This document shows, one piece after another, positions 8,051-17,199 of a DNA stretch of 64,000 nt (position 1 is the stretch's first letter; each line of letters begins with the position of its first letter). The stretch comes from Sphingobacterium sp. UT-1RO-CII-1 (GTDB taxonomy: Bacteria; Bacteroidota; Bacteroidia; Sphingobacteriales; Sphingobacteriaceae): assembly GCF_026711005.1 (NCBI RefSeq), contig NZ_JAPPVJ010000002.1, forward strand, positions 62,001 through 126,000. Reading direction: 5' to 3'. The position numbers and the translations under genes are program-made. The notes under the pieces are model-generated. The model was not told the origin of the DNA. It did not search any database and saw only the letters and a list, made by a program, of their open reading frames with translations.

Positions 8051-9733
8051 ATGAATAATATCTTATCAACTTCTGATTACTTAGTCTTTTTAGTATACTT
8101 TGTAATTGTGGCATCTTATGGAATATGGGTCTATAATAAAAAGAGATCTCGGGTCGTAGGAGGTGACTCTAAGGATTATTTTTTAGCAGAAGGTTCATTG
8201 ACTTGGTGGGCCATAGGAGCTTCACTTATTGCTTCTAATATCTCTGCGGAGCAATTCATTGGTATGAGTGGCTCTGGTTTTAAAATGGGGCTGGCGATAG
8301 CAACTTATGAATGGATGGCGGCGATTACACTATTAGTCGTAGCGGTATTCTTTATTCCCGTTTATTTAAAGAATAAGATATTTACCATGCCACAATTTTT
8401 AAGTAAGCGTTATAACGGGACAGTGGCGATGATTATGGCCGTGTTTTGGTTAATGCTTTATGTGGTAGTAAACTTGACTTCTATTCTTTATTTAGGCGCA
8501 CTAGCTGTAAGTAGTATATCGGGTATCAGCTTGGAAGTATGTATGTACCTGATTGCTGTATTCGCAGTGATAATTACATTAGGTGGTATGAAAGTCATAG
8601 GTTACACGGATGTAATTCAGGTGTTCTTTTTGATCTTGGGCGGATTAGCAACCACGTACTTAGCTTTGAGTTTGGTTTCTGAGCATTATGGACAGGAAGG
8701 TATTATAAGTGGATATTCAACGATGGTGGATAAAGCTTCGGAGCATTTTCACATGGTATTGAAAAGAGATAATGAGAATTATTTGGATCTGCCAGGACTT
8801 TCTGTGCTGATAGGTGGCATGTGGATTGTGAACTTAAACTATTGGGGCTGTAATCAATATATAACCCAGCGCGCTTTGGGAGCCGATTTAAAAACAGCGA
8901 GAAATGGTATTCTGTTTGCAGCATTCTTGAAGTTATTGATGCCTATTATTGTAGTGTTGCCAGGAATAGCAGCTTACGTGTTATGGAAAGACGGTTTGTT
9001 TCAGACCGAAATGATGCAGTCGGGAGAGTTAAATCCAGATAGAGCATATCCGGTATTGTTAAATCTATTACCTTCGGGACTGAAAGGTTTATCTTTTGCA
9101 GCTTTAACTGCAGCAGTTGTGGCATCTCTGGCGGGTAAAGCGAATAGTATAGCAACTATTTTTACATTGGATATTTACCAAAAGGTTTTTAATAAATCGG
9201 CTAGTGAACGGAAATTGGTGAATGTCGGTAAAGTTGCCATTATAATTTCGATGATTATGGCCGTGCTTATTGCACCACATTTGGGAATAGATAAAAAAGG
9301 TGGATTCCAATATATTCAAGAGTATACAGGCTTTGTATCACCTGGTATATTTGCGATGTTTATCTTAGGTTTCTTCTGGAAGAAAACCACATCACGTGCT
9401 GCGATGTTTGCTACTATCGGGGGCTTTATTCTATCAGTGATCTTTAAGATAATGCCAGATTATGTAGATTTATCTTTTTTGAGTTCAACAGGATTTTCAG
9501 TTTTAAACCCAGCAAGTGGTGTATATGAGATACCTTTTATAGACCGTATGGGCTTTGTATTCCTGATTTGTATTTTAGGTATGTGTATTATCAGTAAAGT
9601 AGATAATGCAAGAGGTGTCGTGCCGAATGGTTTAGAGATAGATACGAAGATGTTTAAATCGCACCCGGCATTTATAGTCGGAGCACTATTAATTGTTTTA
9701 ATTACAGCTGCCCTGTATACTTTATACTGGTAG
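8051..9733 (+). CDS. Sodium/solute symporter (SSS family, SGLT-like)
   Basis: 560 residues with about 14 predicted membrane segments from end to end. The segment SLIASNISAEQFIGMSGSGF (near residues 57-76) and FTMPQFLSKRYN (near 112-123) are hallmark motifs of the SSS sub-branch that includes the Vibrio sodium/galactose transporter vSGLT; GGMKVIGYTDVIQV supplies the conserved transmembrane-6 region. It therefore most likely imports a sugar or related solute together with sodium. No glycoside hydrolase or kinase gene sits next to it, so the substrate is open; sialic acid, inositol and galactose carriers share this fold. A bidirectional terminator separates it from the convergent epimerase gene. 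Confidence 0.92.
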   Translation: MNNILSTSDYLVFLVYFVIVASYGIWVYNKKRSRVVGGDSKDYFLAEGSLTWWAIGASLIASNISAEQFIGMSGSGFKMGLAIATYEWMAAITLLVVAVFFIPVYLKNKIFTMPQFLSKRYNGTVAMIMAVFWLMLYVVVNLTSILYLGALAVSSISGISLEVCMYLIAVFAVIITLGGMKVIGYTDVIQVFFLILGGLATTYLALSLVSEHYGQEGIISGYSTMVDKASEHFHMVLKRDNENYLDLPGLSVLIGGMWIVNLNYWGCNQYITQRALGADLKTARNGILFAAFLKLLMPIIVVLPGIAAYVLWKDGLFQTEMMQSGELNPDRAYPVLLNLLPSGLKGLSFAALTAAVVASLAGKANSIATIFTLDIYQKVFNKSASERKLVNVGKVAIIISMIMAVLIAPHLGIDKKGGFQYIQEYTGFVSPGIFAMFILGFFWKKTTSRAAMFATIGGFILSVIFKIMPDYVDLSFLSSTGFSVLNPASGVYEIPFIDRMGFVFLICILGMCIISKVDNARGVVPNGLEIDTKMFKSHPAFIVGALLIVLITAALYTLYW

Positions 9734-9749
9734 TTTTAATGTCTTTTAT

Positions 9750-9792
9750 AAAACCTTGGTCTATCGGTTTTTCGTTCGTAAACCGAGGTTTT
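9750..9792. terminator. Bidirectional terminator between symporter and epimerase genes
   Basis: AAAACCTTGGT (9750-9760) pairs with ACCGAGGTTTT (9782-9792) apart from one G-T wobble. Poly-A on the left and poly-T on the right let it work for both convergent genes. An inner stem TCGGTTT/AAACCGA (9764-9770/9780-9786) is an alternative fold. Confidence 0.7.
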
Positions 9793-9803
9793 ATATTAGA
9801 GTT

Positions 9804-10859
9804 CTATGGTAAGATAGTTAATCCAATACCGGGCGTGTCTGTTAACTTGCAAATACCATTTTCGACGGTGATGCCTTGATATGGATCGTTGTCGATGAGT
9901 AATGCACCGTCAAGGTCTACCCAGTCGGCTAAAGGTGCTAATTGTGTGGCAGCGGAGATTGCACAGGAGGTCTCGGTCATACAGCCTAACATAACTTTCA
10001 TATTAAGACCTTGAGCCAATTCGATCATTTTTTTAGCTTCCCGCATACCTGTGCATTTCATGAGTTTGATATTAATACCACTGTATACATCTTTTAATGC
10101 GAGTATGTCGGCGTAGCGTTGGCATGCTTCATCTGCGATGGTTGGGATAGGGGAATGTTCAGTAAGCCAGGCGTTATCGTCGATTTGCTCTTTAGGCATA
10201 GGTTGTTCGAGGAATAGTACATTTTGCTCATGTAGCCAATGCGCCATATCTAAAGCCTGTTCTTTAATTTTCCAACCCTGATTGACGTCGGCACATATAG
10301 GAACATTTGTTACAGAACGAATGGTGTTGATAATCATTCGGTCGCTATCCAAACCTAATTTAACTTTTAGAATCTTGAAGTCATGGGCTTCTGCTACCTT
10401 TTTAAGAATAGCAGCTTCGGTATCGATGCCGATGGTGAAAGAGGTAGGCGGAATATTCTCCGGGTTTAGGCCCCATATTTTATAATAAGGTTGCTCCATT
10501 ATTTTTCCTAAAAGATCGTGTAAAGCAATGTCTAAGGATGCTTTGGCAGCGGTGTCTTGCGGGCTTAAATCATCGATATACTGTAAGATATCAGCCGTTT
10601 GAAAGGGCGACTGGAAAGAAGATAAATCGACTTTTTGTAGAAAGCGAATTACACTATCTTGTGATTCGCCTAAATAAGGAGGCATACTGGCTTCACCATA
10701 GCCTGTAAGCCCTTCATAGCTAAGTTTGATGAGTAGAACAGGGGTAGTGGAACGACTGAAAGAAGCAACTGTAAAGATATGCTTCAGGCTTAGGGTGTAG
10801 GGCTGATAATGTAAAGTGAAGGCCCCCATTTTCTTAGAAATCCAGTTGTTTTTATTCAT
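9804..10859 (-). CDS. Dipeptide epimerase (L-Ala-D/L-Glu epimerase type), enolase superfamily
   Basis: 351 residues; muconate-lactonizing subgroup of the enolase superfamily. These enzymes epimerise the second residue of a dipeptide, classically L-Ala-D-Glu from murein peptides. Acid/base lysines lie in LKVKLG (Lys165 and Lys167) and in GINIKLMK (Lys265). Metal ligands are Asp191 (CADVNQGW), Glu218 (FLEQP) and Asp243 (IADEA). The DLDG motif at 315-318 supplies the Asp-x-Asp pair that binds the dipeptide amino group and separates dipeptide epimerases from other subgroup members. Related enzymes epimerise other dipeptides, so Ala-Glu is the default rather than a proof. A second Met at residue 11 is a possible start. 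Monocistronic, convergent with the symporter gene. Confidence 0.9.
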   Translation of the reverse strand: MNKNNWISKKMGAFTLHYQPYTLSLKHIFTVASFSRSTTPVLLIKLSYEGLTGYGEASMPPYLGESQDSVIRFLQKVDLSSFQSPFQTADILQYIDDLSPQDTAAKASLDIALHDLLGKIMEQPYYKIWGLNPENIPPTSFTIGIDTEAAILKKVAEAHDFKILKVKLGLDSDRMIINTIRSVTNVPICADVNQGWKIKEQALDMAHWLHEQNVLFLEQPMPKEQIDDNAWLTEHSPIPTIADEACQRYADILALKDVYSGINIKLMKCTGMREAKKMIELAQGLNMKVMLGCMTETSCAISAATQLAPLADWVDLDGALLIDNDPYQGITVENGICKLTDTPGIGLTILP

Positions 10860-10948
10860 CTATTGTATAATCTAGAGCTGAAAATACACTTTATTTGTGA
10901 GTATTAATAGTGTTTTCTTGATCCTACTGTTTTGGAATAAGCATGAAA

Positions 10949-10983
10949 AAGCCCCTAGAAAGTATTGCGCTTTGAAGGGGCTT
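10949..10983 (-). terminator. Intrinsic terminator of nhaA
   Basis: AAGCCCCT (10949-10956) pairs with AGGGGCTT (10976-10983). Read on the minus strand, the hairpin ends in a run of T about 20 bases after the nhaA stop codon. Confidence 0.8.
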
Positions 10984-11000
10984 AAGATTATTTGTTGTAG

Positions 11001-12170
11001 CTATTCGTACGTCTTCTTCGAATAAAGGAATACGTAGCCTATAATGCCCGCCAGTAAGGAGGTTAGTAGAATCGATAGTTTAGCTTCTGATACATGTAGA
11101 GGGTCTGAAAACGATAATATCGAAATGAAAATAGACATGGTAAAACCTATACCTGCCAATAAACCAACACCTACTATATGTTTCCAAGTACTGCCTTGTG
11201 GAAGGCTGCTAAGTTTTAATTTGGTGCATATGAAAGAAGTAAGCAGAATACCAATAGGTTTACCTATAAGTAAGCCTGCGGAAATTCCTAAACCTAATGG
11301 CGCTGTTAAACCGGCCAACATTTCGCTTTCTAAGGTGATATTGGTGTTGGCAAATGCAAATAAAGGGATGATAAGAAAGTTAACAGGTTTGCTTATTGCA
11401 TGCTCTAGGCGCTCTAAAGGTGATTCGATATCGGTGTCGTTTGTTGGGATAGTCATTGCAACTAAGACACCGGCAATTGTAGCATGTATGCCCGAATGAT
11501 GGACAAAATACCAAATAAAAGCACCTGGAATCAAATAGAGATAAGGGTTTTGAATGTTCATGCGGTTCATGATAATCAAAACAACTAGACCTATAGCTGC
11601 ATACATAAGGTACGTCATCTCAATACCCGAAGAATAGAAAAATGCTATAACAAGAATAGCAATTAGATCGTCAACAATAGCGAGTGCTGCTAAAAATATT
11701 TTAAGACTGCTAGGAACATGTTTCCCTAATAAACTAATAACAGCCAGTGCAAAAGCAATATCAGTAGCCATTGGGATTCCCCAACCATGCTGTGTTTCCA
11801 AACCATTGTTGAAAGCCAAATATATAAGAGCCGGAATAGCGGCACCGCCTATAGCCGATAGAATAGGTAAAGAAGCTTTCTTTGGAGACGAAAGCTCACC
11901 CTCTACAATTTCTCTTTTGATTTCTAAACCGACCATTAAGAAAAATATAGCCATTAAGCCATCGTTAATCCACATGAGGATGGGATAGCGTAAGTGAATA
12001 CTTTCAGTTTCGAAGCCCAGCTCTTTGTTAAGCAGGTTTTCAAGACCAGGGCCTACGCTTGTATTGGCGATAATCATTGAAATAACTACGCAAATAAATA
12101 AAAGAGCACCACCTGCATTGCTTGATTTCAAGAAGTTCTTGAACGCATTTAAATTAATAAGTTGAGTCAT
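11001..12170 (-). CDS. nhaA: NhaA-type sodium/proton antiporter
   Basis: 389 residues, about 12 membrane segments, matching E. coli NhaA (388) in length. It exports sodium (or lithium) in exchange for two protons and helps pH and salt homeostasis. Diagnostic residues are present: ATDIAFALAVISLLG carries the first ion-site Asp (E. coli D133) and LAALAIVDDLIAILVIAFF carries the adjacent Asp pair (D163/D164). The opening FKNFLKSSNAGGALLF and GLMAIFFLMVGLEIKREI are also family signatures. It has its own terminator downstream and a possible promoter box about 90 bases upstream. Confidence 0.97.
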   Translation of the reverse strand: MTQLINLNAFKNFLKSSNAGGALLFICVVISMIIANTSVGPGLENLLNKELGFETESIHLRYPILMWINDGLMAIFFLMVGLEIKREIVEGELSSPKKASLPILSAIGGAAIPALIYLAFNNGLETQHGWGIPMATDIAFALAVISLLGKHVPSSLKIFLAALAIVDDLIAILVIAFFYSSGIEMTYLMYAAIGLVVLIIMNRMNIQNPYLYLIPGAFIWYFVHHSGIHATIAGVLVAMTIPTNDTDIESPLERLEHAISKPVNFLIIPLFAFANTNITLESEMLAGLTAPLGLGISAGLLIGKPIGILLTSFICTKLKLSSLPQGSTWKHIVGVGLLAGIGFTMSIFISILSFSDPLHVSEAKLSILLTSLLAGIIGYVFLYSKKTYE

Positions 12171-12260
12171 AGATCATGGGATATTTTAAACTTTTCGAAA
12201 ATACTGAATATAGAGCAGGCACTTTCGAATTATTGCATAGATTCTGTTTATTTCTTTTTT

Positions 12261-12268
12261 CAAAGCTA
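12261..12268 (-). promoter_or_regulatory. Possible -7 promoter box of nhaA
   Basis: On the minus strand the sequence is TAGCTTTG, an exact TAnnTTTG match about 90 bases before the nhaA start. The leader would be rather long (about 85 bases) and no -33 TTG is visible, so a chance match is possible. Confidence 0.3.
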
Positions 12269-12314
12269 TGCCACTTTGTCTATAAGTTGAGTTTAATGTT
12301 TTAATTATCTGATT

Positions 12315-14636
12315 TTAATAAGTGATTTGTAGCCCGGCTCCAAAGCCCATGTCGCTGTCATAATGCATGCGGACACCAAAAAGTCTGTTAACAATATACC
12401 CTAATTCTCCCATATATTCTTTGTCTGTATTGAACATAAAACCTGCACGAACGCGAGGGGATATGGGGATATCTCGTCGTAGCAATTGAAAACGGACATT
12501 TCCATCATGGTATATTTCGCCTTGCAAGGTGATTAGTAAAGGTAGAGTATAGGCTACACCCGCAGAAACTAAGGCGCGGCTATCTTTACTGTTTTTTTGA
12601 CCAAAAATATTTTTTTCGATCTGATTATGTCCTTGTTTACGATAACGGTAGTCGAAACCAATAAATGGCATTAGCCATTGCATATTGTCTATGTAGCGAC
12701 CTAGATGTGTTTCTACTTCATAACCATGGGCATCCTTATAACCTAAGCGCCATTCAGATGTTAAGCTCCAGCGTGCATTGTGTAACATCATTGAACCATC
12801 ATTTCCGTTGCTAGCAAAATCATTTTGGAACATAAAATGAGGCATATTGCTTTCCTTTTTTAACATCTTATATGCCATTTCCTTATGCGGTAACCTGGGG
12901 TTATCTGGCTGGTTTTCTGTACTGAATACACGGTTCATGCCAGACATCATGTGGTATAAAATATGACAATGAAAGAACCAATCGCCATGTGTATTAGCTG
13001 CAAACTCTATGGTGTCGGTTTCCATAGGCATAATATCCAAAACATTTTTTAAAGGAGCATAATCTCCTTGCCCGTTCAGTACCCGAAAATCAAAACCGTG
13101 AAGATGCATAGGGTGTCGCATCATTGAGTTATTGTAGAGGACGATGCGGAGCACTTCTCCTCTTTTAATTAAAATTTTATCAACTTCTGAGAATACCTTA
13201 TTATCCATACTCCATACGTAGCGGTTCATATTCCCTGTTAACTCGAAACGAAGATTACGCACAGGGAGATTAGGATCTAGGTTGGTTTTATGAGGCGACT
13301 GTAGCATTGCATAGTTTAAGGTTACAATGTCATTTTCAGTGGACTGAATGTCGTGATGGTGCTTTGAGCTATTTTCTCTGTTTTTTTGATGTTCATCATG
13401 TACTTGCATTTCGTGATGCTGACTTTTTGGGGAGTGCTGTTGTATGTTTTCTTTCTGAGAGCTTTGCTCGGAGTGCATTTGATGATTATCATGCTTTGTT
13501 TTTGTCAATACTTCAGGATACATCACTTCATTCATGTCCATTTGCTGTAGACTCATAGCCATACCCATGTTTTTCATATCCCCGTTCATTTTCATCATGT
13601 CATTCATCATCTTCATTCCTTCAAAATATTTTAAATGAGGTAAGGGGGTGTGCTTTTTAGGTGTTCCGCTACCCAGTAATAGCGAAGCTGAGCTAGAACG
13701 GTCTTCAGGAGTTGCGAGAAGTTCATAAGAGAAGCCCTCTTCGGGGATTTCAACCACTATATCGTAAGTTTCGGATACTGCGATTAAAAGCCTGTCAACT
13801 TTTACTGGAACTACGTCGTTACCATCGTTGGCAACCACTGTGATTTTACCGCCAGCGTAGTTTAACCAAAAATAGCTTGAGGCTCCGCCGTTAGCGATGC
13901 GTAAACGGATCTTATCTCCGGCTTTAAATTGCGTGAGTTGATTTTCTGTCTGTCCGTTGATAAGAAATTTTTCGTAGTATATGTCGCTCACATCCATAGC
14001 AAGCATGCGTTTCCACTCGTTTTTTAATTTGGTTTTGAAATGTCCTGCTTTGATAGCTTCTGAGTAGCTTTGTGTGCTACCTTTTTTTATAGCGAAATAG
14101 TCATTTGCATTATGGAGCATGCGGTGAACATTATCTGGGTCAAGATCCGTCCATTCACTAAGGACAATGGAAACAGAGGGGAGATCGTCGATACCTTTTC
14201 TAAATTTTGGATCTTCTGGCTTCTTTAGAAAAACAAGATTCCCATACATCCCGATTTGCTCTTGCATTCCAGAATGGCTATGATACCAATAGGTGCCATT
14301 CTGTAGCACTGGAAATCGATATGTAAAACTACTGTTGGGTTCTATAGGTAGTTGTGTTAACCAAGGGACTCCATCCTCGGAGTTAGGTAAGAAGACTCCG
14401 TGCCAATGCAAAGAAGTGCCTTCTTTCAAGTGGTTGTGAACTACAATTTCAGCAGTATCACCCTCTGTGAACGTTAAGGTTGGCATTGGTATTTGCCCAT
14501 TTACTGCGATAGCTTTACGCTGTTTGCCTGTAAAATTTACAAGGGTATCTGTGATGTGAAGGTCGTATCGTACAACCTGCTGCCCAAATGAATATTGTGC
14601 TATCAATAAGAATATTATGCTCTGTATGAATTTCAT
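12315..14636 (-). CDS. Multicopper oxidase (CopA-like) with C-terminal beta-rich extension
   Basis: 773 residues with a signal peptide (about 1-18). Three cupredoxin domains carry all four copper-binding motifs: LHWHG (76-80), WYHSHSG (117-123), HPMHLHG (508-514) and HCHILYHMMSGM (556-567), the last with the type-1 Cys557. Between domains 2 and 3 lies a Met- and His-rich insert (about 345-450) typical of CopA/PcoA-type copper-resistance oxidases. After domain 3, roughly residues 600-773 form an unusual tail of short alternating strands (YTLPLLITLQGEIYHDGNV near the middle), resembling the outer-membrane CopB family and suggesting a CopA-CopB fusion. Likely periplasmic Cu(I) oxidation and copper tolerance. 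The next gene upstream is a small Cys/His-rich secreted protein. Confidence 0.9.
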   Translation of the reverse strand: MKFIQSIIFLLIAQYSFGQQVVRYDLHITDTLVNFTGKQRKAIAVNGQIPMPTLTFTEGDTAEIVVHNHLKEGTSLHWHGVFLPNSEDGVPWLTQLPIEPNSSFTYRFPVLQNGTYWYHSHSGMQEQIGMYGNLVFLKKPEDPKFRKGIDDLPSVSIVLSEWTDLDPDNVHRMLHNANDYFAIKKGSTQSYSEAIKAGHFKTKLKNEWKRMLAMDVSDIYYEKFLINGQTENQLTQFKAGDKIRLRIANGGASSYFWLNYAGGKITVVANDGNDVVPVKVDRLLIAVSETYDIVVEIPEEGFSYELLATPEDRSSSASLLLGSGTPKKHTPLPHLKYFEGMKMMNDMMKMNGDMKNMGMAMSLQQMDMNEVMYPEVLTKTKHDNHQMHSEQSSQKENIQQHSPKSQHHEMQVHDEHQKNRENSSKHHHDIQSTENDIVTLNYAMLQSPHKTNLDPNLPVRNLRFELTGNMNRYVWSMDNKVFSEVDKILIKRGEVLRIVLYNNSMMRHPMHLHGFDFRVLNGQGDYAPLKNVLDIMPMETDTIEFAANTHGDWFFHCHILYHMMSGMNRVFSTENQPDNPRLPHKEMAYKMLKKESNMPHFMFQNDFASNGNDGSMMLHNARWSLTSEWRLGYKDAHGYEVETHLGRYIDNMQWLMPFIGFDYRYRKQGHNQIEKNIFGQKNSKDSRALVSAGVAYTLPLLITLQGEIYHDGNVRFQLLRRDIPISPRVRAGFMFNTDKEYMGELGYIVNRLFGVRMHYDSDMGFGAGLQITY

Positions 14637-14975
14637 TATGTATATAATTATTCGCGCTATTACTTTTTAAAGAGGATTCATTTATAAATTGTCCCTATTT
14701 CATGAGCAACGAAAGTTTGATTTACTTTTTCTATTAAACTGTTAATGAGATAACCATTTAGTCGGTGTAAAGTTTTTGAAAACAATTGAACTATCAATCT
14801 TGCTTAAATAGCTTTGAAAGAAGTATTTTATTCGATTGCCTCAGTTTTACATCTGAATAGGAAACTTGTTTTATTATACAAGATATCTATACAGCGACTT
14901 GATGCTAATTGCATTAAGCTGATTTATATTGAGCTGTTAAGGTGTGCTATTAAGAACAAGTTTCTCTGAAAAGAG
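14637..14975. other. Intergenic region upstream of the multicopper oxidase gene
   Basis: About 340 AT-rich bases between two minus-strand genes. It contains an imperfect inverted repeat CTTGATGC/GCATTAAG (14898-14905/14911-14918) lacking a T tract, so more like an operator than a terminator. No TAnnTTTG box or coding frame was supported. The promoter of the oxidase must lie here. Confidence 0.4.
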
Positions 14976-15311
14976 CTAAACGACTTTGGGGGGTGTCCAG
15001 ATAGATAAAGCCTTTGATATGTAAAAAGGATAGAGGTATAAAGTATAGCTTTTCGCTTTAAAAGTAATAAGCGGTTTTTGAAGATCTTGTCCAAACAAAT
15101 AAAAGGGCATCGATGTGTGGCAACTATTCTGACAGGCAAAAGGAGAACATGTGTGTGTGTTATTGTCTGTATGAGAGGGGGAAGTACAACAGTCGATACA
15201 GTTAGTATCTGTTTTTACATCGATTGTATGCTCGGTACAGGCCATGGCAATTTGCGGTAGGAAAAAATAACCTACTATTAATAAACAAAACCATATCATT
15301 CTTTTGAGCAT
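14976..15311 (-). CDS. Small secreted Cys/His-rich protein (DUF6660-like), probable metal-linked
   Basis: 111 residues: an N-terminal hydrophobic signal segment (about 1-24), then a Cys/His-rich stretch (CTEHTI, CIDCCTSPSH, HTCSPFACQNSCH) and a C-terminal end SIWTPPKVV. I recognise this as the layout of small Bacteroidota proteins (DUF6660-like) commonly found beside copper and other heavy-metal genes; the CSPF-C-x-C core and the WxPPK end are the recurring marks. It is probably an exported metal-binding or sensing accessory of the adjacent multicopper oxidase. The family name is from memory and not verified. A second protein with a comparable layout sits at 28346-28786 beside the heavy-metal RND pump. 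Confidence 0.7.
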   Translation of the reverse strand: MLKRMIWFCLLIVGYFFLPQIAMACTEHTIDVKTDTNCIDCCTSPSHTDNNTHTCSPFACQNSCHTSMPFYLFGQDLQKPLITFKAKSYTLYLYPFYISKALSIWTPPKVV

Positions 15312-15336
15312 AATGAGATAAGAACAAAAACTATGT

Positions 15337-15344
15337 CAAAATTA
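15337..15344 (-). promoter_or_regulatory. Possible -7 promoter box of the small Cys/His-rich protein gene
   Basis: On the minus strand this is TAATTTTG, an exact TAnnTTTG match 26 bases before the ATG at 15311. CAA on the plus strand at 15369-15371 could be the -33 TTG, but the spacing is about 24 bases, longer than usual. Confidence 0.4.
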
Positions 15345-15545
15345 ATAAAATCTGATAAAACATGATATCAATAGCCGAAATTTTAGAAACGTGTTCAAAT
15401 TCTTGAAAAATTGCGCAAACGATTTAAAATGGCTGTATATCATTTTTTAGACCTATAGAGGATTCTGTAAGGTCTATTTTACAAATGAGAAAGATGAAAA
15501 GCGACACTATTGGTTTATCTTGCTTACTCATTATTAAATGTTTTT

Positions 15546-17135
15546 ATGAAGAAAAACCTATTTTTTCTGTTTTTTATGGCAGGGGTATTTTCAGTTTCAC
15601 AAGCGCAGACAGCGGGAGAAATTAGAGATACGTATCAAGAGCTTGAAGTTTTCAGTGACCCTTTAGCAACTGGACTTACAAAAGGAGTAAAAAAGAAAGA
15701 CATTGCTAAAATTAAAAATGAAGCAATACGTGCAGTCGCTGAGAAGCTGATTGATGGCACTTACAACACGGACTATAGATTGGCAACATATAACGCAATT
15801 TTATCTCCGCGTACATTAGGTAGACAGCTTGCAATTGGCGATGGCTATAGTAAATATGAAAATGTTACCGGAATTTATCTGCCGGTAGGTAAGCATGTTA
15901 TTTTGCTAGATGGTTTGATGGAAGGAAAGACTGCCGGCTTGATGGTCCCCAATTGGGAAAGACGTGCGCCCGAAGGTATAGAGCCTACCGAAGACCCGAA
16001 TGGATGGGGCATTCATAAGCAAGATTTTAATTTAAAGAATGGGTTAAATATTGTTGATGTAAAAGGCTATGGAGGATTAGCTTATATTTCATATTTCTCA
16101 GAAAATCCTGCGAATGAAAAGCCAATCACCGTTCACTTTTTAGACGCTGCTGTAAATGGTGTTTTTGATATTAAGAAACATAATGATACAGATTGGAATG
16201 CATTTATCGACAATGCTGTTTATCCAGTAGTTGATGCTTTAGGAGAGCATATTCAGGTAGCATATCCTGTAGAAGCACTGAAAAAATACGCATATGGTAA
16301 AGGGGTAGAATTGATAAGTAATTATGATTCTTTGGTGTATAGACAGCACCGTATCATGGGTTTGATTAAATATGACCGTGTACCCGAAAATAAAATATTG
16401 ACACGTGTAAACTATAATTATTATATGTTTAGAGACGGTGATGGGGTAGCTTATAACGGCACAAAACCAGGATATGCGATGGCTATGGTTGTTGACCCAG
16501 CTAGCGTGATTAAAGGAGATCCTTGTTGGGGTTTTAGCCATGAAGTAGGACATGTGCACCAAACTAGACCTTTTTTCAACTGGGGAGGTATGGCAGAGGT
16601 AAGTAACAACGTCTATTCATTGTATGTTACGACTTCTTTTGGGAATAAAAGTCGTATTTCTGAACAAGATAATTATACAAAAGTAAGAGAAACTTTATAT
16701 GGTAAAGGTGTAGGCTTACTGCAAGAGCCTGATGTATTTAATAGATTGGTGCCTTTCTGGCAATTACAATTATATTTTGCAGGCAAAGGAAATAATCCAG
16801 ATTTTTACCCGGACTTATTTGAACGTTTCCGCCAACAGGCAGAACAAGAAATGAAACAGTCTAGAAGAGCTTATGATGGAGGTTATGGTAGCAGAGGACA
16901 GAACCCAGCAGTATACCAACTTAATTTTGTGAAAACTGCATGTGAGGTCGCTAAGCTGGATCTAACAGAATTTTTTGACAACTATGGCTTCTTTTATGTA
17001 GGTACATTGCAATATGATGATTATGGGCCTTATACATATGAAATGACACAGGAGATGGTTGACGAATGTAAAACAGCTATAAAAGCAATGAATTTGCCTA
17101 AACCGCAAGAGGACATCTCTTTATTGAGAGATTAA
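15546..17135 (+). CDS. Secreted M60-like (enhancin-family) metallopeptidase
   Basis: 529 residues from the ATG at 15546, which places a clean signal peptide (MKKNLFFLFFMAGVFSVSQA) at the start; the in-frame upstream GTG at 15510 only adds 12 residues before it. The core motif FSHEVGHVHQ gives zinc ligands His332 and His336 with catalytic Glu333, and GGMAEVSNN gives the third ligand Glu351, matching the HExxH...E pattern of Peptidase_M60. An N-terminal beta-rich domain (about 90-205) precedes it. M60 proteins typically cleave mucins or glycoproteins; here, in a probably environmental bacterium, the target is unknown. Single-gene unit with a strong terminator. Confidence 0.85.
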   Translation: MKKNLFFLFFMAGVFSVSQAQTAGEIRDTYQELEVFSDPLATGLTKGVKKKDIAKIKNEAIRAVAEKLIDGTYNTDYRLATYNAILSPRTLGRQLAIGDGYSKYENVTGIYLPVGKHVILLDGLMEGKTAGLMVPNWERRAPEGIEPTEDPNGWGIHKQDFNLKNGLNIVDVKGYGGLAYISYFSENPANEKPITVHFLDAAVNGVFDIKKHNDTDWNAFIDNAVYPVVDALGEHIQVAYPVEALKKYAYGKGVELISNYDSLVYRQHRIMGLIKYDRVPENKILTRVNYNYYMFRDGDGVAYNGTKPGYAMAMVVDPASVIKGDPCWGFSHEVGHVHQTRPFFNWGGMAEVSNNVYSLYVTTSFGNKSRISEQDNYTKVRETLYGKGVGLLQEPDVFNRLVPFWQLQLYFAGKGNNPDFYPDLFERFRQQAEQEMKQSRRAYDGGYGSRGQNPAVYQLNFVKTACEVAKLDLTEFFDNYGFFYVGTLQYDDYGPYTYEMTQEMVDECKTAIKAMNLPKPQEDISLLRD

Positions 17136-17159
17136 GAAAGTATAACCAAAATATTTAAA

Positions 17160-17199
17160 AGGTTCTTTAGGTGTTATATACCTAAAGAACCTTTTTTTT
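17160..17199 (+). terminator. Strong intrinsic terminator of the M60 peptidase gene
   Basis: AGGTTCTTTAGGT (17160-17172) and ACCTAAAGAACCT (17180-17192) form a perfect 13-bp stem with a 7-base loop followed by seven T. The last bases overlap the stop codon of the convergent GH15 gene, which can also use the hairpin. Confidence 0.9.

Noticed and set aside
11044..11499. 151-residue plus-strand open frame inside nhaA
   Set aside because: Antisense shadow of nhaA; the translation shows no domain and nhaA is unambiguous.
14924..15139. 71-residue minus-strand frame overlapping the small Cys/His-rich protein
   Set aside because: Alternative frame without signal peptide or the family end motif; the 111-residue frame carries both.
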